A model generated the notes under the pieces. It was given only the letters and a program-made list of their open reading frames with translations, was not told where the DNA came from and searched no databases. 64,000 bases of DNA, from assembly GCA_046350095.1 (NCBI GenBank), contig JAXMBA010000008.1, forward strand, positions 186,001-250,000, read 5' to 3'. A program made the translations under genes and the position numbers. The stretch comes from Urbifossiella sp046350095 (lineage in GTDB: Bacteria; Planctomycetota; Planctomycetia; Gemmatales; Gemmataceae). This document shows, piece by piece, positions 36,581 through 45,347 of this stretch (its first letter is position 1; the number at the start of each line of letters is the position of its first letter).

Positions 36581-37089
36581 TCGCGCTCGAAGTCGTCAAC
36601 GCCGACACCGCCACCTTCGACTGCTCCTTCGGCCGGGGCTGCGAGGGCGTCTGCTGCCGCAACGGGCGCCCGAGCGTGGACGCCGACGAGGCCGCACGCA
36701 TCACGGGGCTGCTCCCGCGGGTGCTGCCGCTGCTGCGCCCGGAGGCGCGGGCGGTGGTCGAGGCCGAAGGCTTCCTGAGCAACCGCAGGAAACTCGGCCA
36801 GCCGATGGTCCGCGTCGCCGGCGGGTGGTGTGTGTTGTTCAACGGCGGCTGCACCCTCCACGGCATCGGCGCCGCGGACGGCGACCCGCTGATGTACAAG
36901 CCGAGCCAGTGCGCGCTGTTCCCGCTGGAGAAGGGCGACGCCGGGTGGTACGTCCGCCAGTGGGGTTACGAGGGCGAGCAGTGGACGACGCTGTTCTGCC
37001 TCAACCCGGCGAACACGGCCCGGCCGGCGGTCGAGGCGCTGGCGGGCGAGTTGGCCCTCGCCGCGAGGCTCGACGGCGTTCCGGGCTAA
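36577..37089 (+). CDS. Cys-rich DUF3109/YkgJ-like metal-binding protein
   Basis: 170 residues from a GTG inside the preceding stop (gtga). Cysteines cluster in FDCSFGRGCEGVCCRNGRP, GWCVLFNGGCTLH, KPSQCALFPL and TLFCLN, the pattern of DUF3109 and related YkgJ proteins believed to hold zinc or an Fe-S cluster. No catalytic function has been proven. Translational coupling to the second ATP-grasp ligase suggests the two act together, perhaps on a modified amino acid or peptide. Confidence 0.8.
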   Translation: MIALEVVNADTATFDCSFGRGCEGVCCRNGRPSVDADEAARITGLLPRVLPLLRPEARAVVEAEGFLSNRRKLGQPMVRVAGGWCVLFNGGCTLHGIGAADGDPLMYKPSQCALFPLEKGDAGWYVRQWGYEGEQWTTLFCLNPANTARPAVEALAGELALAARLDGVPG

Positions 37090-37106
37090 TTCGGCCGGGG
37101 CGCCTC

Positions 37107-37135
37107 TTGACAGGTCGGGCCGGTCCTAGAATGAT
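37107..37135 (+). promoter_or_regulatory. Possible promoter for the STAS/anti-sigma pair
   Basis: A perfect ttgaca at 37107-37112, 18 bases after the DUF3109 stop. A possible -10 is aatgat at 37130-37135 (17-base spacing), or the better match tagaat at 37127-37132 with 14-base spacing. The translation start is 85 bases further on. Confidence 0.45.
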
Positions 37136-37219
37136 GCCTTGGAATCCCTTGTGCGGACTCGCGCGGTGTCGGTCGTGGTTCGTCGCGACCGGCCGGGCAC
37201 GTCCCCCCGGAGGTCTGAG

Positions 37220-37585
37220 ATGACAGGCTCAGGTGGCCGTCGGCGGCGGCTCGAAGTCGAGGACATGGGGGACATCGCGGTCGTCAACTTCGTCGACAAG
37301 AAGATTCTCGACGAGCAGAACATCCAGATGATCGGCGACGACTTGTTCCGGCTCGTGGACGAGCTGGGGCGGAAGAAGGTGCTGCTCAACTTCCAGAACG
37401 TCGAGTTCATGTCCAGCGCCGCGCTCGGCAAGCTCATCACGCTCCACCGGAAGCTCCAGGGCGCCGGCGGCAAGCTGGTCCTGTGCAAGATCGCCAAGGA
37501 CATTCTGGACGTGTTCCGCATTACCAAGCTCGACAAGATCCTGGTGATCGTTGCGGACGAGCAGGCCGGGCTCCAGGCGTTCTGA
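37220..37585 (+). CDS. STAS-domain anti-sigma factor antagonist (RsbV/SpoIIAA-like)
   Basis: 121 residues; the ATG at 37220 has a perfect ggagg at 6-base spacing, so the longer frame from 37139 is not used. The STAS core is MGDIAVVNFVDKKILDEQ, KKVLLNFQNVEFMSSAALGKLITLHRKL with the phosphoacceptor serine in MSSAA, and ILVIVADEQAGLQAF. Such proteins bind an anti-sigma kinase and are switched off by phosphorylation. The kinase-like partner starts 16 bases downstream. Confidence 0.93.
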   Translation: MTGSGGRRRRLEVEDMGDIAVVNFVDKKILDEQNIQMIGDDLFRLVDELGRKKVLLNFQNVEFMSSAALGKLITLHRKLQGAGGKLVLCKIAKDILDVFRITKLDKILVIVADEQAGLQAF

Positions 37586-37601
37586 CCCCCCGGGTGCCCC
37601 G

Positions 37602-38051
37602 ATGACCGGTGGTGCGGCGCCTCCCGGCGGGTACGACACCGAGTACGAGTTCTTCAGCGACCTTGGGGAGGTGCGCCTCCTCCAGGACCGGCTGGAGACC
37701 GCCCTCGCCGCCGCCGGGTGGGGCGAGTCGGAGCAGTTCGCCATCAAGCTCGCCGTCGAGGAGGCCGCCGTCAACGCGGTCAAGCACGGCAACCAGTACG
37801 ACCCCGACAAGCGCGTCCGCATCGGTTACACCATCACCCCCAAGCGGTTCGACATCCGCATCGAGGACGACGGCCCGGGCTTCAACCCGGCCGACGTGCC
37901 CGACCCGACGGACGTGGTCAACATCGAGCGGCCGTGCGGCCGCGGGCTGTTGCTCATCAACGGGTTCATGGACGAGGTCCGCTACCACGGCCGCGGCAAC
38001 GTGGTGACGATGACCAAGGTGAAGGACGCCGAGCCCCCCGCCGACAGCTGA
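37602..38051 (+). CDS. Anti-sigma factor serine kinase (RsbW/SpoIIAB-like HATPase)
   Basis: 149 residues from the ATG at 37602. GHKL ATPase motifs are visible: N-box EEAAVNAVKHGN, G1 IEDDGPGFNPADV and G2 CGRGLLLINGFMDEV. RsbW-type proteins hold a sigma factor and phosphorylate the STAS antagonist. The adjacent STAS gene is the obvious partner. No sigma factor gene lies within the window, so the output could be a distant sigma factor or a two-component-like PP2C pathway. Confidence 0.92.
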   Translation: MTGGAAPPGGYDTEYEFFSDLGEVRLLQDRLETALAAAGWGESEQFAIKLAVEEAAVNAVKHGNQYDPDKRVRIGYTITPKRFDIRIEDDGPGFNPADVPDPTDVVNIERPCGRGLLLINGFMDEVRYHGRGNVVTMTKVKDAEPPADS

Positions 38052-38101
38052 AGCCGCTACACTTCCGCCGGTTCCGTGTTCACCCTCCCCCGGAGCCCGT
38101 C

Positions 38102-39421
38102 ATGCGCCGCCGCACGTTCCTCGCCACCGCCGCCGGTACGCTCGCCGCGCCGACGGTACTTTCCGCCCGCCAGCCGACCGAGCGGCTCAACATCGCCGTC
38201 ATCGGCTGCGGCGGCCGCGGCGCCGCGAACCTCGCAGGCGTCGCCTCCGAGAACGTCGTCGCCCTGTGCGACGTGAATCGCGCCGCGATCGGGGCCGCGG
38301 CGAGTCGCTTCCCCCGGGCCGCACACTACGCCGACTTCCGCCGCCTGTTCGACGAGCGCGAGCGCGAGTTCGACGCCGTCGTTGTCAGCACCTGCGAGCA
38401 CACCCACGCCCACGCCACGCTGCGGGCGCTGCGGGCCGGCAAGCACGTCTACTGCGAGAAGCCGCTGACGCACAACGTGTGGGAGGCCCGCCTCATCCGC
38501 ACCGAGGCGGCGAAGACGAAGCTGGCGACGCAGATGGGGACGCAGATCCACGCCACCGACAACTACCGCCGCGTGGTCGAGTTGGTGAAGGCCGGCGCGA
38601 TCGGCGGCGTGACCGAGGTTCACGTCTGGGTCGGCCGGGCGTGGGGCTTGCAGTCGGCCGCGGACGCGAAGGCCAACGGCGACATCGTCCACGTCACGGA
38701 GCGGCCGACGGAGGACGTGCGGCCGCCCGCCGACCTGGACTGGGACTTGTGGCTCGGCGGCGCCCCGGCGCGGCCGTTCAACCCGGTCTACGTGCCGGGG
38801 CCGAAGTGGTACCGCTGGTGGGCGTTCGGCAACGGCACCATGTCCGACCTCGGCAGCCACTGGAACGATCTGCCGTTCTGGGCGCTCGATCTGAAGGCAC
38901 CGACCAGCATCGAGGCGAGGGGGCCGCTCCCGCCGCACCCTGAGATCGCCCCGGCGTCGATGCAGGCGACGTACCGCTTCCCGGCCCGCGGCGTACTCCC
39001 CGCGGTGACGATGACGTGGTACCAGGGTGCGAACAAGCCGCCGGCCTGGACCGAGCGCCGCATCCCGCAGTGGGGCAGCGGCGTGCTGTTCGTCGGCCCG
39101 CGCGGGATGCTGCTCGCCGACTACTCGCGGCACCTGCTGCTGCCGGAGGTTCAGTTCGCCGACTACGCCCGCCCGGCGCAGTCGATCCCGAAGTCGCTCG
39201 GCCACTACGCCGAGTGGATTCACGCGGCGAAGACCGGCGCCCCGACGACGTGCAACTTTGAGTACGCCGGCTGGCTGACGGAGGCGAACCACCTCGGCAA
39301 CGTTGCTTACCGGGTCGGCAAGAAGCTCGAGTGGGACGCGGCGGCGATGAAGGCGACGAACGCCCCCGAGGCCGACGCGCTGATCCGCCGCGAGTACCGC
39401 CGCGGGTGGGAACTGGCTTGA
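38102..39421 (+). CDS. TAT-exported Gfo/Idh/MocA-family oxidoreductase
   Basis: 439 residues. MRRRTFLATAAGTLAAPTVLSA is split by a twin-arginine motif (RRTFLA), so the folded protein should be exported by Tat with its cofactor. The Rossmann fold IAVIGCGGRGAANLAG binds NAD(P); EKPLTHNVWEA holds the conserved catalytic Lys of the EKP motif. The C-domain is typical of sugar dehydrogenases. Exported members are a planctomycete and Bacteroidetes hallmark of extracytoplasmic sugar oxidation, and could supply the 3-keto-sugars that DUF1080 proteins are proposed to cleave. Confidence 0.92.
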   Translation: MRRRTFLATAAGTLAAPTVLSARQPTERLNIAVIGCGGRGAANLAGVASENVVALCDVNRAAIGAAASRFPRAAHYADFRRLFDEREREFDAVVVSTCEHTHAHATLRALRAGKHVYCEKPLTHNVWEARLIRTEAAKTKLATQMGTQIHATDNYRRVVELVKAGAIGGVTEVHVWVGRAWGLQSAADAKANGDIVHVTERPTEDVRPPADLDWDLWLGGAPARPFNPVYVPGPKWYRWWAFGNGTMSDLGSHWNDLPFWALDLKAPTSIEARGPLPPHPEIAPASMQATYRFPARGVLPAVTMTWYQGANKPPAWTERRIPQWGSGVLFVGPRGMLLADYSRHLLLPEVQFADYARPAQSIPKSLGHYAEWIHAAKTGAPTTCNFEYAGWLTEANHLGNVAYRVGKKLEWDAAAMKATNAPEADALIRREYRRGWELA

Positions 39422-39431
39422 GGGTCGCCGC

Positions 39432-40283
39432 GTGTTCACCGAGTCACTCGTGCCCGTCGGCGACCTGCGGCTGAACGTGGCGACCGGGCCGCGGAACGGC
39501 CCGCCGCTGTGGCTCGTCCACGGCCTCATCCGCCGCTGGCAGGACTTCGGCCCGATCCTCCCCGACCTCGCCGCCCGCTGGACCGTGCGGGCGCCGGACC
39601 ACCGCGGCCACGGCCGCTCCGACCGGGCCGCGTCGTACCTCGTCACCGACTACCTCGCCGACATCGCCGCACTGATTCAGGACGAGAGCGAGCCTGCGGT
39701 GATCGTCGGGCACTCGCTCGGGGCGCTCGTCGCGCTCGGCATTGCGGCTGCGCACCCGGACGAGGTGCGGGCCGTCGTGCTGCTCGACCCGCCGGGGCCG
39801 ACGTTCATCGCTCATCTGGACGAGACCCCCTACGCGGCCGTCTGGGCCGGGATTCGCGCGCTGGCCGGGACGGGGTTGTCGGTCGCCGAACTCGCCCGTC
39901 GGCTCGGCGCCCTCCGCGTGCCCGACGCAGCACGCCCGGGTCAGACGACCACTTACGGCAGCACCCGCGACGCCGCCACCGTGCGGTTCGTCGCCAAGTG
40001 TGTCGCCGACCTCGACCCGGCGACCCTCAACCCGGCGGTCGAAGGCGGCTGGCTGGCCGGCTTCGACCTCGCCCAGCAACTCCCGCGCGTCCGCTGCCCC
40101 GTGCTTCTGGTCGTGGGTGACCCGAGGGTCGGCGGCATGCTACCAACGACCGACGCCGACCCGCTCGCCGCGGCGCTGGCCGATTGCACGCGGGTCGAAC
40201 TGGCAGGCGTCGGCCACCTGCCGCACACGCAAGACCCGGCCGCAACGCTGAAGCTGCTCCACGCCTTTCTCGACTCGCTCTGA
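39432..40283 (+). CDS. Alpha/beta-fold hydrolase
   Basis: 283 residues from a GTG 10 bases after the preceding gene. The fold shows PLWLVHGLIRRWQDF (oxyanion loop), DHRGHGRSDR, the nucleophile elbow VGHSLGALVAL (Ser near 95), VVGDPR acid and GVGHLPHTQ histidine. There is no signal peptide. Epoxide hydrolases, haloalkane dehalogenases and esterases share this fold and the specificity cannot be inferred. It lies in a tight run with the oxidoreductase and amidohydrolase. Confidence 0.9.
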   Translation: MFTESLVPVGDLRLNVATGPRNGPPLWLVHGLIRRWQDFGPILPDLAARWTVRAPDHRGHGRSDRAASYLVTDYLADIAALIQDESEPAVIVGHSLGALVALGIAAAHPDEVRAVVLLDPPGPTFIAHLDETPYAAVWAGIRALAGTGLSVAELARRLGALRVPDAARPGQTTTYGSTRDAATVRFVAKCVADLDPATLNPAVEGGWLAGFDLAQQLPRVRCPVLLVVGDPRVGGMLPTTDADPLAAALADCTRVELAGVGHLPHTQDPAATLKLLHAFLDSL

Positions 40284-40301
40284 CACGGCGGACCCTCTCC
40301 C

Positions 40302-41567
40302 ATGAATCTCGCCCCCGGCCCCACCGTCGTCACCAACGGCACATTGATCGACGGCAACGGCGGGCCCCCCGTCCCCGACGCGACCGTGGTCGTGCGTGAC
40401 GGCCGCATCGCCTACGCCGGTCCGTCTCGCGCCGCACCACCCACAGAGCCCACCGCCCGCCGCATCGACGCGGCCGGCGGCACCATCCTGCCGGGGCTCG
40501 TGGAGGCGCACTTCCACCCGACGTACTTCAACGTCGCGGCGCTCGAAGACCTCGACATCAAGTACCCGGTCGAGTACGTCACGCTGCTGGCCGCGGCGAA
40601 CGCGAAGCTGGCGCTGGAGTGTGGCTACACCGCGGCCCGCAGCGGCGGCAGCCTGTTCAACATCGACGTGTGGCTGAAGAAGGCGATCGAGAACGACCTG
40701 TGCCCCGGCCCGCGGCTGGCGGCGAGCGGGCGGGAGATCTGCGGCGTCGGCGGGCTGATGGACTGGAACCCCGACTACCGCAAGATCGGCATGGAGGGGC
40801 TGGTGCTGCTGGTGAACGGCCCCGACGAGGCGCGGGCGGCGGTGCGGAAGCTGGTGAAGGACGGCGTCGAGTGGGTGAAGACCTACCCGACCGGCGACGC
40901 CGCGGCCCCGGACACGAACGACCACCACACGCTGTGCATGACGTCCGAGGAGATGCACGCGGTGGTGGTGACGGCCCACAACCACGGCCTGAAAGTCACG
41001 GGCCACTGCCGCGCCAACGCGGGCATCAAGAACGCCCTCCGCGCCGGCTACGACGCGGTCGAGCACGGCACCTTCATGGACGCGGAGGCGCTAGACCTGC
41101 TGCTGGCGCGGGACGTGCCCTGCGTGCCGGCGCTGTACTTCGAGTGGGCGAGCGTGGAGCGCGGCCCCGAGTTCGGGCTGCCGCCGCGGGTGATCGACGG
41201 CCACAAGGAGACGCTGGAGGCGGGGGCCGAGAGCGCCCGGATGGTCCTGCGGGCCGGCGGCCGCCTCGGCATGGGCGGCGACTACGGCTTCGCGTGGAAC
41301 CCGCACGGCGACTACGCCCGCGAGCTGTCGTTCTTCGTGAAGTACGTCGGCCTGTCGCCGCTGGAGGTGCTGACGTGCGCGACGCGGACCGGGGCGGAAA
41401 TCCTGGGCCGCGCAAATGAGATCGGCACCGTGGAAGTCGGAAAGCTGGCCGACCTGCTGGTCGTGGGCGGCGACGTGGTGGCGGACATTTCGCTGCTGGA
41501 GGATCGTTCGCGCTTCATCGCCGTGATGCAGGGCGGGGCGGTGAAGGCGGGCCGGCTCGCGCGATAG
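40302..41567 (+). CDS. Amidohydrolase-family metal-dependent hydrolase
   Basis: 421 residues, 18 bases after the hydrolase. The amidohydrolase core has VEAHFHPT (HxH metal motif near residue 67), VKTYPTGD (bridging Lys candidate), HGLKVTGHCRAN and AVEHGTF (metal His residues) and GGDYGF (catalytic Asp). It resembles imidazolonepropionase/prolidase-like enzymes that cleave C-N bonds in rings or dipeptides. No signal peptide, so cytoplasmic. The gene ends 3 bases before a long inverted repeat. Confidence 0.9.
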   Translation: MNLAPGPTVVTNGTLIDGNGGPPVPDATVVVRDGRIAYAGPSRAAPPTEPTARRIDAAGGTILPGLVEAHFHPTYFNVAALEDLDIKYPVEYVTLLAAANAKLALECGYTAARSGGSLFNIDVWLKKAIENDLCPGPRLAASGREICGVGGLMDWNPDYRKIGMEGLVLLVNGPDEARAAVRKLVKDGVEWVKTYPTGDAAAPDTNDHHTLCMTSEEMHAVVVTAHNHGLKVTGHCRANAGIKNALRAGYDAVEHGTFMDAEALDLLLARDVPCVPALYFEWASVERGPEFGLPPRVIDGHKETLEAGAESARMVLRAGGRLGMGGDYGFAWNPHGDYARELSFFVKYVGLSPLEVLTCATRTGAEILGRANEIGTVEVGKLADLLVVGGDVVADISLLEDRSRFIAVMQGGAVKAGRLAR

Positions 41568-41569
41568 TT

Positions 41570-41674
41570 ACCTCACGAGCCGCGACCGCAAGGGAGCGGC
41601 TGCGTCCCCGATCTTCCCCGCAGGCGGTCGGCTATGTTCGCCAGCCGCTCCCTTGCGGTCGCGGCTCGTGAGGT
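41570..41674. repeat. 105-bp palindromic element with 33-bp perfect arms
   Basis: Exact inverted arms at 41570-41602 and 41642-41674 enclose a 39-base spacer. The element fills almost all of the gap between the convergent amidohydrolase (stop at 41567) and DUF1080 gene (stop at 41677). It could act as a two-way terminator, but its size, perfection and lack of T-runs fit a small mobile palindrome (MITE- or REP-like). Confidence 0.85.
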
Positions 41675-41676
41675 GG

Positions 41677-42312
41677 TTACTTCCCCGCCTTCAGCTCCTC
41701 GATGCGGATGTCCTTGTACGACACCCGTGCCTTTGCCCCGCCGTGGATTTGCAGGCCGATCACGCCGGTCCGCTCCACCTTCTCGTCCGGCTCGGTGTAG
41801 TCCACGGTCTTCGTGCCGTTCAGCCACAGCTGCACGCGCGGCCCCTCGCAGCGGATCGTGTACTCGTTCCAGTCGCTGTGCTTGACGAGGCCGGCGACCA
41901 ACTTCTCGTCGGGTTTCGCCAGAATCTTGTTCCGCCGCGACTCGTCGTAGAGCGCCCCCCAGTACTGCTGCCCGGCGTCGGCCTGGTAGCCGCTCACTTC
42001 GTGGTGGTTCGGGATGCGCTTCGTGCGGAACTGCACGCCGGCGTTGACGCGCTCCTTGTCGCCCTCCAGCTTGAAGCGGACCTTCAGCTCGAAGTCGCCG
42101 TAGGTCTTGGTGGTGCAGAGGAACTCGTTCCGCGGCACGGTGGTGTCGAGCGACCCGGCGGTGATGACGCCGCCCGCGACCGTCCACGTCTTCGCGGTGT
42201 CGCCCTCCCACCCGGCGAACGTCTTGCCGTCGAACAGCGGCACCGGCTCGGCACCAACTGCTGGAACGACGAGTACGCCTATCACGAACAACGCAGGGGA
42301 GAGATGTCGCAT
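41677..42312 (-). CDS. DUF1080 (3-keto-disaccharide hydrolase-like) secreted protein
   Basis: 211 residues with signal peptide (LSPALFVIGVLVVPAVGA). The family start VPLFDGKTFAGWEGD is directly after it; YGDFELKVRFKLEGD, NAGVQFRTKR, HEVSGYQADAGQQYWGALYDE and GLQIHGGAKARVSYKDIRI follow in the usual order. It is the shortest of the three copies in the window. Predicted periplasmic lectin-fold glycosidase or binding protein; substrate unknown. Confidence 0.88.
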   Translation of the reverse strand: MRHLSPALFVIGVLVVPAVGAEPVPLFDGKTFAGWEGDTAKTWTVAGGVITAGSLDTTVPRNEFLCTTKTYGDFELKVRFKLEGDKERVNAGVQFRTKRIPNHHEVSGYQADAGQQYWGALYDESRRNKILAKPDEKLVAGLVKHSDWNEYTIRCEGPRVQLWLNGTKTVDYTEPDEKVERTGVIGLQIHGGAKARVSYKDIRIEELKAGK

Positions 42313-42372
42313 CGGAATGCTCCGGACTGATGAGGTTGAAACGCACCGCTGTCTGACGCTATAGGTTTGGTA

Positions 42373-42648
42373 CTACCAGCCTGTGGAGTTTGCTGTTCGG
42401 GCCGCATCCCAGACGGCCTCGAATTCAGCCTGTGGGATGTCTTGCGTGCTGGACAGATCGAGGGACGAGGGTGGCTGATCGCAGATCGCTCCCTCAAGTC
42501 TTGAACCAGTCCAACGTCCCCATCGGAACAAGTTCCTACATGCCTCAACTTGTCGCGTGACCAGGTTAGCTGCCTTGTCAATGTCGATGAAAAGCCAACC
42601 ATCGCCGTTGTGAAGTGCGTCGCTCCAGCCCTTTTTGTAGGCCGGCAT
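42373..42648 (-). CDS. Hypothetical 91-residue protein
   Basis: An open frame of 91 codons (MPAYKKGWSDALHNGDGW...), with several Trp and a mixed composition unlike the surrounding GC-driven shadows. The sequence is noticeably less GC-rich than its neighbours, as often seen for recently acquired genes. No domain is recognised and no strong ribosome site is seen. It could also be a fragment of a larger lost gene. Confidence 0.45.
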   Translation of the reverse strand: MPAYKKGWSDALHNGDGWLFIDIDKAANLVTRQVEACRNLFRWGRWTGSRLEGAICDQPPSSLDLSSTQDIPQAEFEAVWDAARTANSTGW

Positions 42649-42714
42649 CGGATCCCTCCTCTGAGGTCACGACCTCGCACATCCGCTTGGCCACCTACTC
42701 AATCCTCTGTGAAC

Positions 42715-44811
42715 TCACTTCTTCCCCGGCGCCGCCGTCACCACGACGGTCACCGGCCGGCTCGGGGTCGTCACCAGCGTGTTCGGGCGCGTCGCGGCCT
42801 TCGCGTCTTTGCTGAACGGCACCTGGGCCTGGCACTGCAGCGCGAACGTGTACTCGCCCGGCCGCGTGTTCGCCGGCACCTCCACCGTCACCGTCGCGTC
42901 CGCCTTCCCCTCGGGGATCGACGCCGTCGTCACCCGCACGGCGTTCGGCAGCGACAGGCCGCTCAGGTTCACCGCGGCTTTGAAGTCGGCCTGGTGGCGC
43001 TGGCAAGTCAGCTTCAGGTCGGCCTTCTGGCCGGCCTCGATCGTCAGGCGCTCGGCCGCCGGCACCACCGCGAACGGGGCGGCGTCGGCCACTGCCACCA
43101 CCAGTTCGCGCGTCGGCCGGCTGCTGTTCAGGTCGGTGCTGTTCCACACGCGGGTGTAGGGGCGCACCTCGCGAACAAGCACTTCGACGCCGCGCGTCGC
43201 GGTCGCCGTCAGGCGGATCGGGCCGACGAAGTCGGGAGCGTCGGCGTCGGCCCACAGCACCACCACGGCGCGGTCCCCGCCCGTCACTGTCGTCGGCGCC
43301 GTGTGCAGTCCCTTCGGCAGCCCCTCGGCCGTGACCGTGAACGGGCCGGAAAAACCGTCCGTGTTGTGGACGATGAGGTCGAGGTACGCGGTGCCGCCCT
43401 TGCGGACCGTGGTGCCGCCCGGGCCGGGGTTCTGGTGGTGAATCACCGCCGGGTAGAAGTCGGGCACCGGCTTGCGGACCGTCAGCACGTACTGGTATCG
43501 CGGGCCGCCGCGGCGGAAGCGGTCCTGCACCAGGACGCGGTATTTTTGCTTCGCGTTCAGGTTCACGACGCCCGACGGGTCGCGGACGTGGCCGTCGAAG
43601 GCGTTGGCGCGGATGCCGAAGTCGTCCAGCTCGGCCACGCGGTTGTCCTTCTCGTCGAGCACGACGAGGTACGGGTCGGCCCGGCCGGCGATCCGCTCGC
43701 AGTACACCTCGAAGCTGTACTGCCCGCCCTCCGTCGGCTCGATCTGGAACCAGTCCGCGTCGCGCTCCTTGTCGAACCGGCCGCTCACGACCGCAGGCAG
43801 CGTCAGCTTCTGCGGTGACTTCGGGTCGTCGTTCGGCTCCTGCTCCAGTGACACCGCGGTGTCAGTGACGAGCAGCGGTACGCCGCGGTGTTGGAAGCCG
43901 GTGAGCGTACACGTCGCCGCGGTCGGTAGCACGCTGTGGGCCGTCGGGTGCTCGGTGAAGCGGAATAGGCCGCGCGTGAAGATGTCGCGCAGCGGATCGA
44001 CCGTCTCGGGGATCACGTCGAGCGGCAGGTCGTGGAGGACGAGGCCGGACGCCTTGCCGCCGAGGTTGCGGCCGAACACGGACACGAGCGACGGCTGCCC
44101 GACCTTCACGGCCCGCGGGAACACGTTCTCGACGTGCGGCCGGTCGGTGACGACGAGCCGGTACGGGTGGCCGCCGCGGAACGACAGGTCGTTCAGGCTC
44201 ACGAGGTAGTCGCCGTCGGCGGGCGCGACGAACTCGACGAGTGGGTCGCGGCCAAAATAGTCGCCGTTGGACGGGACCGGCCGGCCGTCGGCGGCGGAGA
44301 CGGTGAGCGTGGCGTCGAGCTGCGAGTCGAGCCGCTGGGCGAAGCACTCGACGACGACGCGTTGCCCCTTTCTGACGGCCACGCGGAACACGTCCTCGCG
44401 CCCCTGGTCAGACGAGCCGTTCACGGCCGTGTTCATCGGCACCACCTGTGCCTGCGCGGGCGCATCGTTCGGCTCCTTCTCGGCGAGTTCGGTCAGTCCC
44501 GCGGACACGGCGAACAGCCGCGGGTTGGTGACGCCGTCGCGGCCGACGAGCCGGGTGTCGTAGGTCGCGGCCGGGACGTTCGCCGTGACCGTGACCTTGA
44601 ATTTCCGGTCCTTCACATGCTCGGCGGTGATGCCGATGTGGTCGAAAACCAGCTTCGTCGCGTCCTCCAGGTCGGCGCCGATCGCCTCGACTTCGACGGT
44701 CGAGCCGGGCGCGCCGCCGAGCGGGGCGAGGCGGTCAAAGCGCGGCGACGGCAGGTCGGCCCGTGCGGCGGAGACGACGACGAGGAGCACGAGGAGAGAG
44801 GCGGGGCGCAT
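42715..44811 (-). CDS. Secreted protein with pre-peptidase C-terminal (PPC) domains
   Basis: 698 residues with signal peptide (ASLLVLLVVVSAARA). Residues ~20-110 form an IPT/immunoglobulin-like start (RLAPLGGAPGSTVEVEAIG), and two PPC-type modules are marked by EKEPNDAPAQAQ (near 110) and EQEPNDDPKSPQ (near 325), each followed by DVFRVAV or DADWFQIE and YLVSL/YSFEV strands. The remainder is beta-sandwich. PPC domains sit on secreted hydrolases and surface proteins as adhesion or targeting modules; no catalytic domain is seen. Third gene of the minus-strand operon. Confidence 0.85.
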   Translation of the reverse strand: MRPASLLVLLVVVSAARADLPSPRFDRLAPLGGAPGSTVEVEAIGADLEDATKLVFDHIGITAEHVKDRKFKVTVTANVPAATYDTRLVGRDGVTNPRLFAVSAGLTELAEKEPNDAPAQAQVVPMNTAVNGSSDQGREDVFRVAVRKGQRVVVECFAQRLDSQLDATLTVSAADGRPVPSNGDYFGRDPLVEFVAPADGDYLVSLNDLSFRGGHPYRLVVTDRPHVENVFPRAVKVGQPSLVSVFGRNLGGKASGLVLHDLPLDVIPETVDPLRDIFTRGLFRFTEHPTAHSVLPTAATCTLTGFQHRGVPLLVTDTAVSLEQEPNDDPKSPQKLTLPAVVSGRFDKERDADWFQIEPTEGGQYSFEVYCERIAGRADPYLVVLDEKDNRVAELDDFGIRANAFDGHVRDPSGVVNLNAKQKYRVLVQDRFRRGGPRYQYVLTVRKPVPDFYPAVIHHQNPGPGGTTVRKGGTAYLDLIVHNTDGFSGPFTVTAEGLPKGLHTAPTTVTGGDRAVVVLWADADAPDFVGPIRLTATATRGVEVLVREVRPYTRVWNSTDLNSSRPTRELVVAVADAAPFAVVPAAERLTIEAGQKADLKLTCQRHQADFKAAVNLSGLSLPNAVRVTTASIPEGKADATVTVEVPANTRPGEYTFALQCQAQVPFSKDAKAATRPNTLVTTPSRPVTVVVTAAPGKK

Positions 44812-44817
44812 GGCGGG

Positions 44818-45312
44818 TTACCGGGTGGCGAGGTCGGCGGCAAGGAGGTCGTAGAGGGCGTCCAGGGATTGCACGATGACCCGCGTGTCGGTGACGACGG
44901 GCATGAAGTTGGTGTCGCCGGTCCAGCGCGGCACGACGTGCCAGTGAAGGTGCCCCGGCAGCCCGGCCCCCGCGGCGGCGCCGAGGTTGAGCCCGACGTT
45001 GAAGCCGTCCGGCGTCATGCGGCGTTCCAGGACGGCCATCATGTCGCGGAGCAAGCGTTGGAGGTCGAGCAGTTCGGCGTCGTCGAGGTCGGCGGGGCAG
45101 GCGCGGTGGCGCTTCGGGGCGACCAGCAAGTGGCCGTTGTTGTACGGGAAGCGGTTCAGCACCACGACCGACAGTTCGGTGCGGTGGACGAGGAGGTTGT
45201 CGCGGTCGGTCGTCTCGCTAACACCGCGGCAGATGAAGCAGCCGTCGTCTTTCGGCTTGTCCTTGGGGGCGGCCACGTAGGACAGCCGCCACGGCGCCCA
45301 AAGCTGATCCAC
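44818..45312 (-). CDS. HIT-family nucleotide hydrolase/transferase
   Basis: 164 residues from a GTG with a perfect ggaggag upstream. The histidine triad is GHLHWHVVPR (His near 123-127), preceded by NNGHLLVAPKRH; CFIC near residue 27 is the zinc-binding start seen in Fhit/Ap4A-type HIT proteins. These enzymes hydrolyse or phosphorolyse dinucleoside polyphosphates or nucleotidyl conjugates. It lies 35 bases after cardiolipin synthase and 6 bases before the PPC gene, so all three are likely one transcript. Confidence 0.93.
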   Translation of the reverse strand: MDQLWAPWRLSYVAAPKDKPKDDGCFICRGVSETTDRDNLLVHRTELSVVVLNRFPYNNGHLLVAPKRHRACPADLDDAELLDLQRLLRDMMAVLERRMTPDGFNVGLNLGAAAGAGLPGHLHWHVVPRWTGDTNFMPVVTDTRVIVQSLDALYDLLAADLATR

Positions 45313-45347
45313 GTCGCTCCTCCGGGTGGTCGCGTCAGGATACGTCG

